This document shows positions 28,836 through 39,800 of a stretch of 64,000 nt of DNA, piece by piece. Source of the stretch: Charina bottae (taxonomy: Eukaryota > Chordata > Lepidosauria > Squamata > Charinaidae). Each line of letters begins with the position of its first letter. Positions within the stretch are counted from its first letter, which is position 1. The notes under the pieces were generated by a model. It was not told where the DNA came from, made no database searches, and saw nothing but the letters and a program-made list of their open reading frames with translations. The position numbers were made by a program, and so were the translations under genes. The stretch covers positions 992,001-1,056,000 of the forward strand of contig JALMGJ010000026.1 of the NCBI GenBank assembly GCA_023362775.1, in the 5' to 3' direction.

Positions 28836-30073
28836 GGAGAAGGGAAGGGAAGGGCTTCGGGTAAGCACTACACGAGGACAGGCGGGACTGGCTTCGGAAT
28901 CCACCTCAACTCAGTTCTCATGAAATAATGGAAGGCCACCCAAAGTATGGAGATGGTGCGCAAATTCTGGATGGATCCAGACACCCAGCAATGGGCGCCT
29001 CAGCAGTCTATCTAAAAGGACGAGAGAGAGAGAGAAACAACATGGCAGCAATAATATATTCAAAACAATGCCGCGGCGCCAACATTATGCATGTTTACTC
29101 TCAAGCCCCCTTGAGATAAACAGGGATTATTCATATGTAAATAAGAGTAACATACCAGGCTCAAATACAACACAGAAACACACAGGCCTTGTTCCTGTAA
29201 CCCACTACGCCCTAACGTGGTTTCTCCGGGCTTGGCTTAGCAAGATAAACAAATCTAGCCACCATGTTTGTAAATCACGGTTTAAAGGCTGCGTACCCTG
29301 CCCTGTGTGGTTTGCTCACTGAATTGTGGCTTAGCATGATGTGTGAATCCAGGCCCTATTTTTGTAACGTTTTATTTACTTGTCTTTATTTATCACTTTT
29401 TTTTCACCACCCATCTCCCCCTCAAGGAGGGACCCTTGGTTTAATAGGAGAAGAAGATTGAAAAGCAACCGAAACAGGGGAAAGAATTTATTTGCAAACA
29501 AAGGTAGGACGCTAGAAGGACAGTGGAGCACAGGGGAAGAAATAAACACCTTTTTTTTTTCAGCAAACAGAGAAGGAAAAGAGAGGGAAGGATGGGCAGA
29601 ACGGAAGGGCTCTGAATGGGAAGGAGGGAGGGAAGAGGACAGAAGGTCCCAGCTGACAGGTGGCGAAGAAAGAGAGGAGCTGCCTGGTGTAACAAGAGCC
29701 CTTGATAGTAGGGATTTGGTGGCCTGAACATATGGGCCCCACCCCAACAGCTTGGCCGTCCTAAATGGCTAAGAAGGACAGAGGGAGGGGGTGTCAAGTC
29801 ACTAGTCCTCAGGGCTTGTTTTGAAAAAATTGCAAGTGCTGATATTTGAACCTATGCAACACCCTTGGCAGCAAAGATTGATTCATTGATTCATTGATTC
29901 CGTTTCTTTGAACGTAGCTAAATTTTGTTATACTGTCTGTAAAATTAGGCAGACTTTGATTGCCCACTGATGATCCCACCATTAATATTACTATGTTTTG
30001 TTTTATTTCATTTTATTTGTATTTGTACAAATTTGTATTTTATTTGTAATTCTGGTCTGTGGCCGTAATAAAA

Positions 30074-30075
<2 letters not shown>
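28836..30075. other. Presumed NHLH1 intron: dispersed-repeat pieces and LINE tail
   Basis: About 29160-29350 holds a repeat with GGCTTAGCATGATGTGTGAA, also seen near 46760, 54900-55150 and 60240-60370 (family not identified). A reverse LINE tail with CACCCATCTCCCCCTC is at 29365-29430. A purine tract is at 29540-29650. Confidence 0.4.

Positions 30076-30113
<38 letters not shown>
30076..30113. repeat. (GATT)n microsatellite
   Basis: About nine perfect tetranucleotide units. Confidence 0.95.
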
Positions 30114-30154
30114 TGCAATACTTAGAACCCACCCCACCCCAAAGGACTCAAAAA

Positions 30155-30397
30155 CATAATCATTTTTTTTTCCATCCGTTCAACGGTGTCCGATCCTCAG
30201 AGACTGCCTGGACAAATCCCTGCAGTTTTCTTGGCAAGATTTCAGAAGTGGTTTGCCACTGCCTCCTTCCCAGGGCTGAGAGAAAGTGACTGGCCCAAGG
30301 TCCCCCAGCTGGCTTCGTGCCTAAGGCGGGACTTGAACTCAGGGTCTCCCGGTTTCTAGCCTGGAGCCTTAACCACAACACCAAACCAGCTCTCTAA
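30155..30397 (-). mobile_element. tRNA-derived SINE (third type), near full length
   Basis: Minus strand: AGAGCTGGTTTGGTGTTGTG head, B box GAGTTCAAGTCCC, then CTTGGGCCAGTCACTTTCTC, then a distinct 3' part TGCAGGGATTTGTCCAGGCA. Its head matches the SINE at 31361 but its tail differs, so the families share a promoter module. Confidence 0.7.
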
Positions 30398-30479
30398 TCA
30401 TAAATAACTAAACCCAAAAGAATATCAAACAGCCAAATTAAGCTGAGAAGGAAATCAAGATAAGACCCATGCGGGGCGT

Positions 30480-31360
30480 CAAGACCCTGGGTGAAACCAA
30501 ATGTATATTGGAATAAAACCGCTTTCATTTGTTTCCAGAACTGCAGCAAGGTGAGAGCCGCAGGTACTTCTAGGGAAGAGCATTCCATAAAATGGGGGCT
30601 CCTACGGAGAAGGCCCGTTGCCCCACCCACGTCACCCGAACTTCATGGGTGGGGGCGGGGGGGACAGACTTTCTTGGTGACCGGACTGGACAGGCAGGTT
30701 CCATTCTGGCAAGGCCCGAGGTCTCTCCTGTTCTGGCTGCCAATTAATGACCAGCCCCCTGAATGGGGCCAGAAGCCAACTGGCAACCAGTGCAGTGACT
30801 TTAATCTAAGTGTCGTTCTGTATTGGGGGCTGTTCTGCCAGTAAACTTACCCCTGCATTGTCATCTCCAAGGGCAGCACCACGAAGAGCGCGTTGCAGTA
30901 GTCCAACCAAGCGGTGGTCAAGACATCAGTTACTGAGATCCTGGTCCCGGTAGGTCATAACTGACACAGCACCCCTTAGTCACAATTTCCCCCTTGTTGT
31001 GTAACCAGGAATTGTGAGTCTAGGAAGACCCCAAGTCATGAACCACCTCCTTCTGGGGAAACCCAACCCCGCCCAGAGTTTCCATAGGGACTGGTCTTTT
31101 CATGGCGCCCCGATGTCCACCCACATTAGCAACTCCCCTCTTGGGGAGATTTAATCTGAGCTTCTTTCATGCCATCTCACATCACCTCACAGCCTCCAGA
31201 CACTGGTTCAAGAGTTTGTGGCATCATTGGCTTGGCCTGGTGTGGCAATGTATAATTTAGTGTTGCCTGAAAGGTCTAATAAGATCGAGAGGAATAGTCC
31301 TGTGCCCACTACCTTGGTTGTGACGAAAGTCATCCACCGGGGCAACCAATGCCACTTTGA
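30480..31360. mobile_element. Degenerate interspersed repeat, left part (unclassified)
   Basis: Motifs such as GAAGGCCCGTTGCCCC and GCGTTGCAGTAGTCCAACC are typical of an old, widespread sauropsid repeat. It continues after the SINE at about 32870. I cannot name the family. Confidence 0.4.
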
Positions 31361-32830
31361 GAGCCAGTTTGGTCTAGTGGCTAAGGTGCTGGGCTAGAAA
31401 CCAGGAGACAGAGTTCTAGTCCCGCCTCAGGCACGAAAGCCGGCCGGGTGACCTTGGACCAGTCCCTGTCTCTCAGCCCTAGGAAGGAGCCAATGGCAAA
31501 CCAGGAGACTGAGAGTTCTAGTCCCGCATCAGGCATGAAGGCCGGCTGGGTGACCTTGGGCCAGTCCCTGTCTCTCAGCCCTAGGAAGGAGCCAATGGCA
31601 AACTGGGAGCCTGAGAGTTCTAGTCTCGCCTTAGGCATGAAGGCCGGCTGGGTGACCTTGGACCAGTCCCTGTCTCTCAGCCCTAGGAAGGAGCCAATGG
31701 CAAACCAGGAGACTGAGAGTTCTAGTCTCGCCTTAGGCATGAAATCCGGCTGGGTGACCTTGGACCAGTCCCTGTCTCTCAGCCCTAGGAAGGAGCCAAT
31801 GGCAAACCAGGAGACGGAGAGTTCTAGTCCCGCATCAGGCATGAAAGCCGGCTGGGTGACCTTGGGCCAGTCCCTGTCTCTCAGCCCTAGGAAGGAGCCA
31901 ATGGCAAACTGGGAGACTGAGAGTTCTAGTCCCGCATCAGGCATGAAGGCCGGCTGGGTGACCTTGGGCCAGTCCCTGTCTCTCAGCCCTAGGAAGGAGC
32001 CAATGGCAAACCAGGAGACTGAGAGTTCTAGTCCCGCATCAGGCATGAAGGCCGGCTGGGTGACCTTGGGCCAGTCCCTGTCTCTCAGCCCAAGGAAGGA
32101 GCCAATGGCAAACCAGGAGACTGAGAGTTCTAGTCCCGCATCAGGCATGAAGGCCGGCTGGGTGACCTTGGGCCAGTCCCTGTCTCTCAGCCCTAGGAAG
32201 GAGCCAATGGCAAACTGGGAGACTGAGAGTTCTAGTCTCGCCTTAGGCATGAAAGCCGGCTGGGTGACCTTGGACCAGTCCCTGTCTCTCAGCCCTAGGA
32301 AGGAGCCAATGGCAAACCAGGAGACTGAGAGTTCTAGTCTCGCCTTAGGCATGAAATCCGGCTGGGTGACCTTGGACCAGTCCCTGTCTCTCAGCCCTAG
32401 GAAGGAGCCAATGGCAAACCAGGAGACGGAGAGTTCTAGTCCCGCATCAGGCATGAAAGCCGGCTGGGTGACCTTGGGCCAGTCCCTGTCTCTCAGCCCT
32501 AGGAAGGAGCCAATGGCAAACTGGGAGACTGAGAGTTCTAGTCTCGCCTTAGGCATGAAAGCCGGCTGGGTGACCTTGGGCCAGTCCCTGTCTCTCAGCC
32601 CTAGGAAGGAGCCAATGGCAAACCAGGAGACTGAGAGTTCTAGTCCCGCATCAGGCATGAAAGCCGGCTCGGTGACCTTGGGCCAGTCCCTCTCTCTCAG
32701 CCCAACCCACCTCACAGGGTTGTTGTTGTGGGGAAAATAGGAGGAGGAAGGAGTATTAGGTCTGTTCGCCGCCTTGAGTTATTTATAAAAATAATAAAGG
32801 CGGGATAAAAATTAAATAAATAAAAAAATA
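31361..32830 (+). mobile_element. Squamate tRNA SINE enlarged by an internal tandem array
   Basis: Head GAGCCAGTTTGGTCTAGTGG contains the A box TGGTCTAGTGG, and GTTCTAGTCC acts as the B box at about 31412. The 3' end from 32705 (CACAGGGTTGTTGTTGTGG to TAATAAAGGCGGGATAAA) is the SINE tail followed by A-rich sequence. A normal copy would be about 300-350 bp; this one is about 1.47 kb because of the 102-bp repeats. Confidence 0.85.
31450..32700. repeat. 102-bp minisatellite within the SINE (about 12 units)
   Basis: The unit CAGTCCCTGTCTCTCAGCCC to GGGTGACCTTGG repeats every 102 bp. Units differ at a few sites (CCAGGAGAC/CTGGGAGAC, CCCGCATCAGG/CTCGCCTTAGG) and these variants form higher-order blocks. 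Because 102 is a multiple of three and no unit carries a stop, both strands stay open for over 430 codons. This is not a gene. Confidence 0.95.
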
Positions 32831-32869
32831 AAAAATTCTGTCCCATGACAGTGCCTGAATCCCAACTCA

Positions 32870-33290
32870 TAAAGAGCTTGCTAGATAATCTGTTTCCCAT
32901 AGGATCCTCAGTAGCTGATTGCCCAGCATGTTCCCAGCGACCTCCTCTAAAATGGGAATGATGGAAGCAGAACAAAGGTTGTCTAGATCCAGGGATAGCT
33001 TCTTCAAGAAAGGGCACACCATGGCCTCCTCCAAAGCAGTGGCATCATCCAGTGGCTGAGAACTTCCTGGATCAAGCCCCTCATGCCCTGTCCGGCCATC
33101 CAGAGGAGTCAGGAGGGAATGGGTCCCAAATAGAGGGGACAGGATTCAGCCTACAAAGGACTTGATCCACTTCCTCAGGTTCCAGAAGCTCAAAAGCATT
33201 CCAGATCACATCACAGAATGGCACCTTGTTCACCACAATAGATTCGTGGTGAACAATAGATTCGCCCATCGTGGAGATGGGCAGTGATAA
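32870..33290. mobile_element. Degenerate interspersed repeat, right part (unclassified)
   Basis: Appears to continue the repeat at 30480-31360, interrupted by the SINE array. Confidence 0.35.
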
Positions 33291-33293
33291 ATT

Positions 33294-33296
<3 letters not shown>

Positions 33297-33346
<50 letters not shown>

Positions 33347-33347
33347 T
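33297..33347. repeat. (AAT)n microsatellite
   Basis: About 17 units. Confidence 0.95.
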
Positions 33348-33349
33348 CT

Positions 33350-34620
33350 GCCCAAGTTACATCCAAGCCAAAGCAGATGCAAGCAACTTAAGTCTATACA
33401 GAAACCCACAAATTCATCTGCAGGCGTTTTACGCTATCCATCTTTCCCTAAATGGGTCCCGGTATCTCTCAACGGTGCCACATCTGGAAAAATCTGCAGA
33501 TGTTATGCACATGGAGAAGAACTGCCACTCTGCCACTCTTGCTTTCTCTAAGAGTCTTTTCAGTCCCTTCAGTTCCTCACCTCATCAAAGCCACCCAGGA
33601 TAAGCGACTGAGCAGAGGCCTCACAGGAGCTATCTCTGAAAGAAAACTCTGGCCGTCTCGGTTTTCCACCGAACAACCACCAAGACGGAACTGCCCACCA
33701 AATTGTTGGAGAATTCCCCAGGTGTCCTCTGAAAACCTTCAGGACCCGTCGGACATCTGGGTCAACTGTTGCAACTGATCCTCTGCCCTTGGGGGGGTCT
33801 GCGGGGTCTGTGACCCACATCTTAACGCCAGCCCTGAGGTGAAACCCAGCTTGGTGGACGTCCCAAATTTCAAAACTGCTGAGCCACTTAGAAACCTTCA
33901 TAGGACACAGAGTCACCGTAGCATGCGTCACCAGAAGCGATGGTGGCTTATCCTCCCATGTCTCTGTCTGTCTCTAACATTTTGCCTAATCCCAGTCTGG
34001 ACACTGTCACAACCTGCCCTTAATGCCCATGAGGGGGCAAGTATGGTTGGCGGTTGTCCTGCGCTGGAGATTTGATGGAAACAGGAGTCACAGTAGGGCC
34101 CACGGGGCCTGCCCTGCGTGGCTCGTGACAGCGTCCAGGTTTCAGTGATAATGGGAGGTAAAGCCAGTGAGACAGAGCGGGGAGAAGATGACGCCCATCA
34201 GCGGCCAGCGCAGGGGGACCAGCGTACAAATCCCAGTTCTGAGTAAGAAAAAACGAGTGGCTTGGACAGGTCTTTTGGTCCCTCTGAGGAGCAATCTAGT
34301 GACTGAGCTCTTAATAGCTTGTTAACGCCAAACCCTTCCCTGAAACTGAAGCATACCTGGTGGGCGGAGATGTTTACAAGGAATGGGCATGTTTGTGCGC
34401 ATGGTGGAAAGGGAGACAGCAGGCACGGGAGTGGAGTGCAATGGCAAGGGCTATCAGATGTCTCCTGGACTGGAAGACACAGTCCTCGTTTTCTGCTCCC
34501 TGAGAAATCACCCCCTCCATGTCTGAGCCTGGGAAGTGCCTTGTCTAAAAGTCTAGATCGAGAGACCTGCCATTCTCCACAATTCGTCTCCCATCTTGAG
34601 TCTCCAGAAATTCAACAGTC
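33350..34620. other. Presumed NHLH1 intron, no feature recognised
   Basis: No conserved exon or named repeat recognised. Confidence 0.4.
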
Positions 34621-34621
34621 A

Positions 34622-34938
34622 TCTCTCTCCCTCCCTCCCTCCCTCCCTCTCTTTCCCTCTCTCCCTCTCTCTCTCCCTCTCTTTCCCTCTCTCTCTCCCT
34701 CTCTTTCCCTCTCTCTCTCTCTCTCCCTCTCTTTCCCTCTCTCCCTCTCTCTCTCCCTCTCTTTCCCTCTCTCCCCCCCTCTCTCCCTCTCTTTCCCTCT
34801 CTCCCTCTCTCTCTCCCTCTCTTTCCCTCTCTCTCTCTCTCTCTCTCCCTCTCTTTCCCTCTCTCCCTCTCTCCCTCTCTCTCTCTCTCCCTCCCTCCCT
34901 CCCTCCCTCCCTCTCTCCCTCTCTCCCTCCCTCCCTTT
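34622..34938. repeat. Long C/T-only tract
   Basis: About 315 bp of CCCT, CT and CTTTCCCT units with almost no purine on this strand. It is open in several frames on both strands, without coding meaning. Confidence 0.97.
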
Positions 34939-35014
34939 CCATCCTATGCACATTCACAGCGGTACAGACCTCACAACTCCACTTTCCAAGCAGTCTGAAC
35001 AACCGTACCCAATG

Positions 35015-35485
35015 TGCGATCCTTAATGGATCTAGGTCTACGTGATTCTGTCCTGGGCCCAGTGCTGTTCAACTTTTTCATAAATGACCTAGACGAGGAG
35101 ACAGAAGGGATGTTCATCAAATCTGTGGTCAACACAAACCTGGGCGGTATTGCTAAAACCTCAGAAAACAGACTCAGGGTTCGAAAGGATCTTGATAGGA
35201 TTGAATATGGGGCCCTATCCAACAAAACGCTGTTCACTGCCAAGAAATCTTACGTTTTATCTAGGTAGGAAAAAACAGACTACAGGTACAAGTTAGGCAA
35301 TAACCAACTTAGCAGTAATCCTTGTAAGAAGGATCTGGGTGTCCTGGTAGACCACAGATTAAACATAAGGCAGCAGAATGCGACAGCTGCCAAAAGTTGG
35401 GTCTTGGGTTGAATGAGAGAGGTATAGTGATCACAGGAAGTGACAGTTCTGCTCTACACTGCCCTGGACACACTGCTCCTGGTAA
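35015..35485 (+). mobile_element. CR1-type LINE, RT fragment, part 1
   Basis: The + strand encodes RT-like SVLGPVLFNFFINDLDEETEG, with LGPVLFNFFINDLD typical of the CR1 RT, and after several frame breaks LGVLVDHRLNIRQQ. Stops and frameshifts make it dead. It continues at 36298 beyond a SINE. Confidence 0.75.
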
Positions 35486-35650
35486 ACTAAAACTAAAACT
35501 AAAACTAAAACTAAAACTAAAACTAAAACTAAAACTAAAACTAAAACTAAAACTAAAACTAAAACTAAAACTAAAACTAAAACTAAAACTAAAACTAAAA
35601 CTAAAACTAAAACTAAAACTAAAACTAAAACTAAAACTAAAACTAAAACT
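35486..35650. repeat. (ACTAAA)n hexanucleotide repeat
   Basis: About 27 uniform units immediately before a SINE head; possibly grown from a short local motif. Confidence 0.97.
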
Positions 35651-36297
35651 GCCAGTTTGGTCAAGTGGTTAAGGTGCTGGGCTAGAAACCAGGAGTCTGT
35701 GAGTTCTAGTCCTGCCTTGGGCATGAAAGCTGGCTGGGTGACCTGGGGCCAGTCCCTCTCTCTCAGCCCTAGGAAGGAGCCAATGGCAAACCAGGAGATG
35801 GAGAGTTCTAGTCCCGCCTGAGGCACGAAAGCCAGCTGGGTGACCTTGGGCCAGTCCGTCTCTCAGCCCTAGGAAGGAGCCAATGGCAAACCAGGAGACT
35901 GAGAGTTCTAGTCCCGCATCAGGCATGAAGGCCGGCTGGGTGACCTTGGGCCAGTCCCTGTCTCTCAGCCCTAGGAAGGAGCCAATGGCAAACTGGGAGA
36001 CTGAGAGTTCTAGTCTCGCCTTAGGCATGAAAGCCGGCTGGGTGACCTTGGACCAGTCCCTGTCTCAGCCCTAGAAAGGAGTCAATGGCAAACCAGGAGA
36101 CTGAGAGTTCTAGTCCCGCCTTAGGCACGAAAGCCAGCTGGGTGACCTTGGGCCAGTCACTCTCTCTCAGCCCAACTCACCTCACAGGGTTGTTGTGGGG
36201 AAAATAGGAGGAGGAAGGAGTATTAGGTATGTTCGCCGCCTTGAGTTATTTATAAAAATAATAAAGGTGGGATAAAAAATAAATAAATAAATAAATA
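35651..36297 (+). mobile_element. Squamate tRNA SINE with a smaller internal array
   Basis: Head GCCAGTTTGGTCAAGTGGTT and tail CACAGGGTTGTTGTGGGG to (ATAA)n match 31361-32830. Four to five units of the same internal segment lie between. It is inserted in the CR1 copy. Confidence 0.85.
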
Positions 36298-36755
36298 CAG
36301 TCCAGGTCTGGTTGCCACAATACAAAAAGGACACTGAGGAACTAGGAAAAGCAACCAAGATAGTCAAAGGCTTGGAGGCCAAACCCTAGGAAGAGTGGTT
36401 CAAGGCATGTTCCACCTGAAGAAGAGAAGCCGAGGGGAGACATGATCGCCACCTTCCAGTACGCGAAGGGATGTCATAGGGCAGAAGGTATGGGTTTATT
36501 TCTGACAGCCCCTGAGGGCAAGACAAGAACCAACCAGTGGACGATTCACAGAGACGGACAAATCAAAATAAGGAGGAATTTCCTGACTGTGAAACTTATG
36601 AAGCGATAGAACAGCCTGTCTCTTGAGGACACGGGTGCTCCATCACCGGAGGTTTTCAAGACAAGCCTGGAGAGCCATGTGGGTGAAGATTCCTGCCCTG
36701 GGCAGAGGGCTGGACTAGAAGCCCTCCCAGGTCCCTCCCAACCCTAGGGTTCAAA
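36298..36755 (+). mobile_element. CR1-type LINE, 3' part (part 2)
   Basis: CAGTCCAGGTCTGGTTGCCA, GGAGACATGATCGCCACCTT and CCAACCCTAGGGTT follow the CR1 3' end and continue the RT fragment at 35015-35485. Confidence 0.78.
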
Positions 36756-38190
36756 CTCGTTTTTACCAGTTGACAGCTCAACACACGCCTTGGCTGTCTG
36801 AAGCAGCGCAGGAGGCACGCAAGCCACAGAGCCAGCAGGAGCCAGAACAGAGACGGCAAAATAGGGAAGGGGGGCTGATCAGGGGGTCTGCAGCGTAAGA
36901 GAGGATAACTGCAAGCAGAGTTACGCTCACACCGGTGAAAAGCTGGGAGAAACTGCTGGCGCCCTGATCCCAAATGGCTGCGCGTTTATGGCGACAAACC
37001 GTGGCCAAAATTTGGAGACGTTCCCGTTGTGGCATTATAGAACTGCCAAGGCATTGATCTTGGACAAAATTACGCTCCACAGAGCAAGAAAAAAATGGAG
37101 CTAGAATGCCATAGTCTTATAAAACAAATCCCTTCAAAGGAAGTATCCAGTAGTCCCCAAGACTTACTTTGGTCTGAAAATGATCTTTAGATGCATGAAA
37201 GTTCACTCATAGAAAGGAGGGAGGAAAGGCAACTCGTAAATGCTCAGATACTCTCCTGAATTTAAGATTAATTCCCCGGTTCAAGGTCTGAGTCCTGAAT
37301 CAGAACTGAAAAGCTAGCTGCAATTTTCTCTGCTTCGACTGCCTTTCTGGAGAACGGCTGCAGCAACTTGGCACCCTAAGACGATCTGCGTCTGGCAGGA
37401 AGCAAGGCATCCAAAGGCTTCACCATCCACAGAGAGAGGAACGCCCCACTGCTTGAACAAATTTATTTGGGTGCCTGCTTGCTAAGGAATCCAGGCCTCT
37501 GACTCAGACCGCACATCGAACCACACCATGCCCATCCGTGGGACGGGATGCAAAGGACCCAGGACTGAGCCCCATGGAATTCAGAACTCCACCTTCTCAT
37601 GAAAGCAGGCAAGAGAATGTAGACACCTGTATTTTTACGCCGCTCCAGACTAAGATAGCTTCAAGACAATTTAACCTCCCGGTGCGGAAATGCCTCCTGG
37701 GCCAGCAAACACAGATTTCCTTCTCACCTGCGCTGCCATCCGGCGGAGCGCTTTGCCAGGGAAAGGGGCATCCCTTGGCCGCACCCTCGCTTCTATGACT
37801 CTCCAAGTGCAGAGTCCTGTGGTTTGCCTAGCTCTGGAAACCGTTGCGGGAACGCGGAGGAGACCCCTTCTATCCATCTGGGCTGCTTTAGCGCGAAACT
37901 GACCGACAGGTGCGGCGGCCACACTGGCCAACCGCTTTCATCCTCGCGTTCTCCCCCTGCTGAAGGAAGAGGACGGGCAGTCGGTTCCATTCCCCTGTCA
38001 GCCCGCGAGGGTCGGCAAGAGCACCCCTTGCTGATCCAGCGGTCCCCCTGGACATTTCTAATAAGCAGAATGGGAATTAAGGCCACCCCATCTCAAAACT
38101 CATCTCGCCTCTTCCGGCTCCCGTGCTTCGGGAGCAGTTTGACCTGCGGGTGGGGGTGAACGGGCAGGCTCCCTCCTTCCGCGACACTCG
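36756..38190. other. Presumed NHLH1 intron, no feature recognised
   Basis: No repeat or conserved exon recognised; GC content rises from about 37.7 kb into the CpG island. Confidence 0.4.
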
Positions 38191-38652
38191 CCGCGGCATT
38201 TCTGCGGATCAGCTCACCCTGAAGGGGATGTAAGAGCGCTTTCCCCGGCGGCCCCACAGCAAGGAAGGGGAAGGGGAGGAAAAGAGGGAGGAGGAGGGAA
38301 GGAAACGGGGCTGGCCACCCGTAAACCCTCGCAGTCGCTCCTTCCTTTTAATACCTCGGCGAGATCAGCGAATGGCTTGGCGAGGTTTTTTTCAACTTCT
38401 GAACCGTCAAAGGGAAAAGCTGAGCGGACTTCTCTGGCCGGCGCCGGCGGCGGCCGCCTTTCAACCCTTTGGTTGCGCTGCCCCAGAGCGCGAGGTTTTT
38501 CCGGCGGTTCCCTTTGCAGCTGAAACAGAGGAAAACTTCTCGCCCTGCCCAAACGGCGCGCGCCGGCGCTCTGCTGCTGCCCGCTGCCTGGTCGAAGCAG
38601 CCTTGGGGCGGGACCGCCCGGCGGCCTCCAACTTTGCCGAGAGAGATTGAAG

Positions 38653-38738
38653 GGAAGGAAGGAAGGAAGGAAGGAAGGAAGGAAGGAAGGAAGGAAGGAA
38701 GGAAGGAAGGAAGGAAGGAAGGAAGGAAGGAAGGAAGC
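38653..38738. repeat. (GGAA)n microsatellite inside the CpG island
   Basis: About 21 perfect GGAA units; (GGAA)n can bind ETS-family proteins in general, but no such role is shown here. Confidence 0.96.
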
Positions 38739-38801
38739 CAGCCGTCGGGGGTGGGGGGGAGACCAACTCCAGCCGTCCCGCTCCGCAGAAGGCAGCCTTA
38801 C

Positions 38802-39005
38802 CCTCCGCCGCGTCCCGCTCGCTGCAGCACTCCCCTCTCTCTCCTTCCCGAGGTAAGATCCGAGGCAAGGGGGCGGCTCACGCCCGGCTCGCCAGTCCCG
38901 CAGCCCTCGGCGGGCGAGAAAGCCGGCCCTCGGGCCGTCCGGAGGCGGCCTCCATCCCGCCCAGCCGCCCCGCGCTCCTCCGGCAGGTGCTCGGCGCGGA
39001 CACCG
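38802..39005 (-). other. NHLH1: Predicted NHLH1 non-coding exon 1
   Basis: Inferred: it starts about 25-30 bp after the minus-strand TATA box and ends at a donor GCGGAGG|GTAAGG. It would splice to the acceptor at 28804. Exact ends need transcript data. Confidence 0.4.
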
Positions 39006-39027
39006 GGGGCGCACCTGGAGGCGCGCG

Positions 39028-39132
39028 CGCTTTATAGCCCGCCTGGCCGCGCGCGGGGTCGGTCCGGGCGCCTCCCATTGGCCGCTCGGGCGCTCCCCCC
39101 GCCGCCGCCCTCGCCGAGGAGGCCATTGGCTG
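39028..39132 (-). promoter_or_regulatory. NHLH1: TATA box with two CCAAT boxes (minus strand)
   Basis: Minus strand: GCTATAAAGC at 39030-39039, CCAATGG near 39075-39081 and GCCAATGGCC near 39122-39131. The spacing is that of a classical promoter reading toward NHLH1. E-box-like CAGGTG/CACCTG motifs lie near 38984 and 39012, and CATCTG near 39178. Confidence 0.6.
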
Positions 39133-39800
39133 GGGAGGGGGCCCGGGGGCGGGGAGGGGGCCCGCGGGGAGCGGCAGACATCTGGTCCCCATGCATTTTT
39201 CATGCGGGGGGGTCGCGCCGCGCCTCGCCTCGCCTCGCCTCGTCTCGGGGGGCGATCGGGAGGAAGGCAGATTTCACCGAGCCGCCCCTCCCGCCGCAGC
39301 CGCGCGCCCCCCAGGGAAGCCCGCCCCTCCGCCCGCCCGCCCGCGCTGCTGGCTTGCGCTGTGAGGGCGGTGGCGTGGCCGGCGCGGGGCTCCGGGGCCC
39401 CGCTCAGTAGGATGCCCCGCAGCAGCGCCGCCCCTGCAAGGGAGACCCCCTCGCCCCCCCCCCGGCGGCGCTCAAGGGTTGGGGGCCCCTCGCTCCATTC
39501 CAGAAGGAAAAAAGGGCTAACAACAGCCTTGCAAGGGAGCGCTGGGATGGTCGGACGCCCCTGCTCCCTTTCGACGGGAGGGGCGGAAGGGCGCGTGGCG
39601 CCACGGGGTTCTTAACGCCGTTCCTTATAATTGCTCGTCGGCCTGCCCCGTTGAACGGCCCGGGAAGCGAAGGGGCAGAAGGAAAGGGGACCGGGCTGCA
39701 GAGAGAAATTGCAGAATGTTTCCTGAGCTCTCCCCACCATCGCCCCCCCCCCCCTCCTCACCGCCACCTCGGGCAGCGTGCAACTCGAAGAGAGAGCGCG

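Larger units (their letters stand above)
38200..39800. promoter_or_regulatory. CpG island, probable NHLH1 promoter region
   Basis: Dense CG dinucleotides over about 1.6 kb, interrupted by a (GGAA)n tract. It contains the TATA/CCAAT cluster on the minus strand and is the nearest CpG island upstream of NHLH1, 10 kb away. Confidence 0.7.

Noticed and set aside
30155..30397. tRNA gene
   Set aside because: The A and B boxes belong to SINE heads; no cloverleaf with a proper acceptor stem. The same holds for the heads at 22977, 23575, 26484, 31361 and 56961.
31381..32740. Frames of 444 and 430 codons on opposite strands
   Set aside because: Both come from the 102-bp SINE-internal repeat; the peptides are pure repeats of SINE sequence.
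34319..35045. Long Ser/Pro/Leu-rich frame and its Arg/Glu-rich antisense
   Set aside because: Translation of a C/T-only tract.
35397..35826. Lys-Leu and Val-Leu repeat frames
   Set aside because: Translation of the (ACTAAA)n microsatellite.
38214..39410. 329- and 313-codon frames over the NHLH1 CpG island
   Set aside because: They include the translated (GGAA)n tract and have no domain; the region looks like a promoter.
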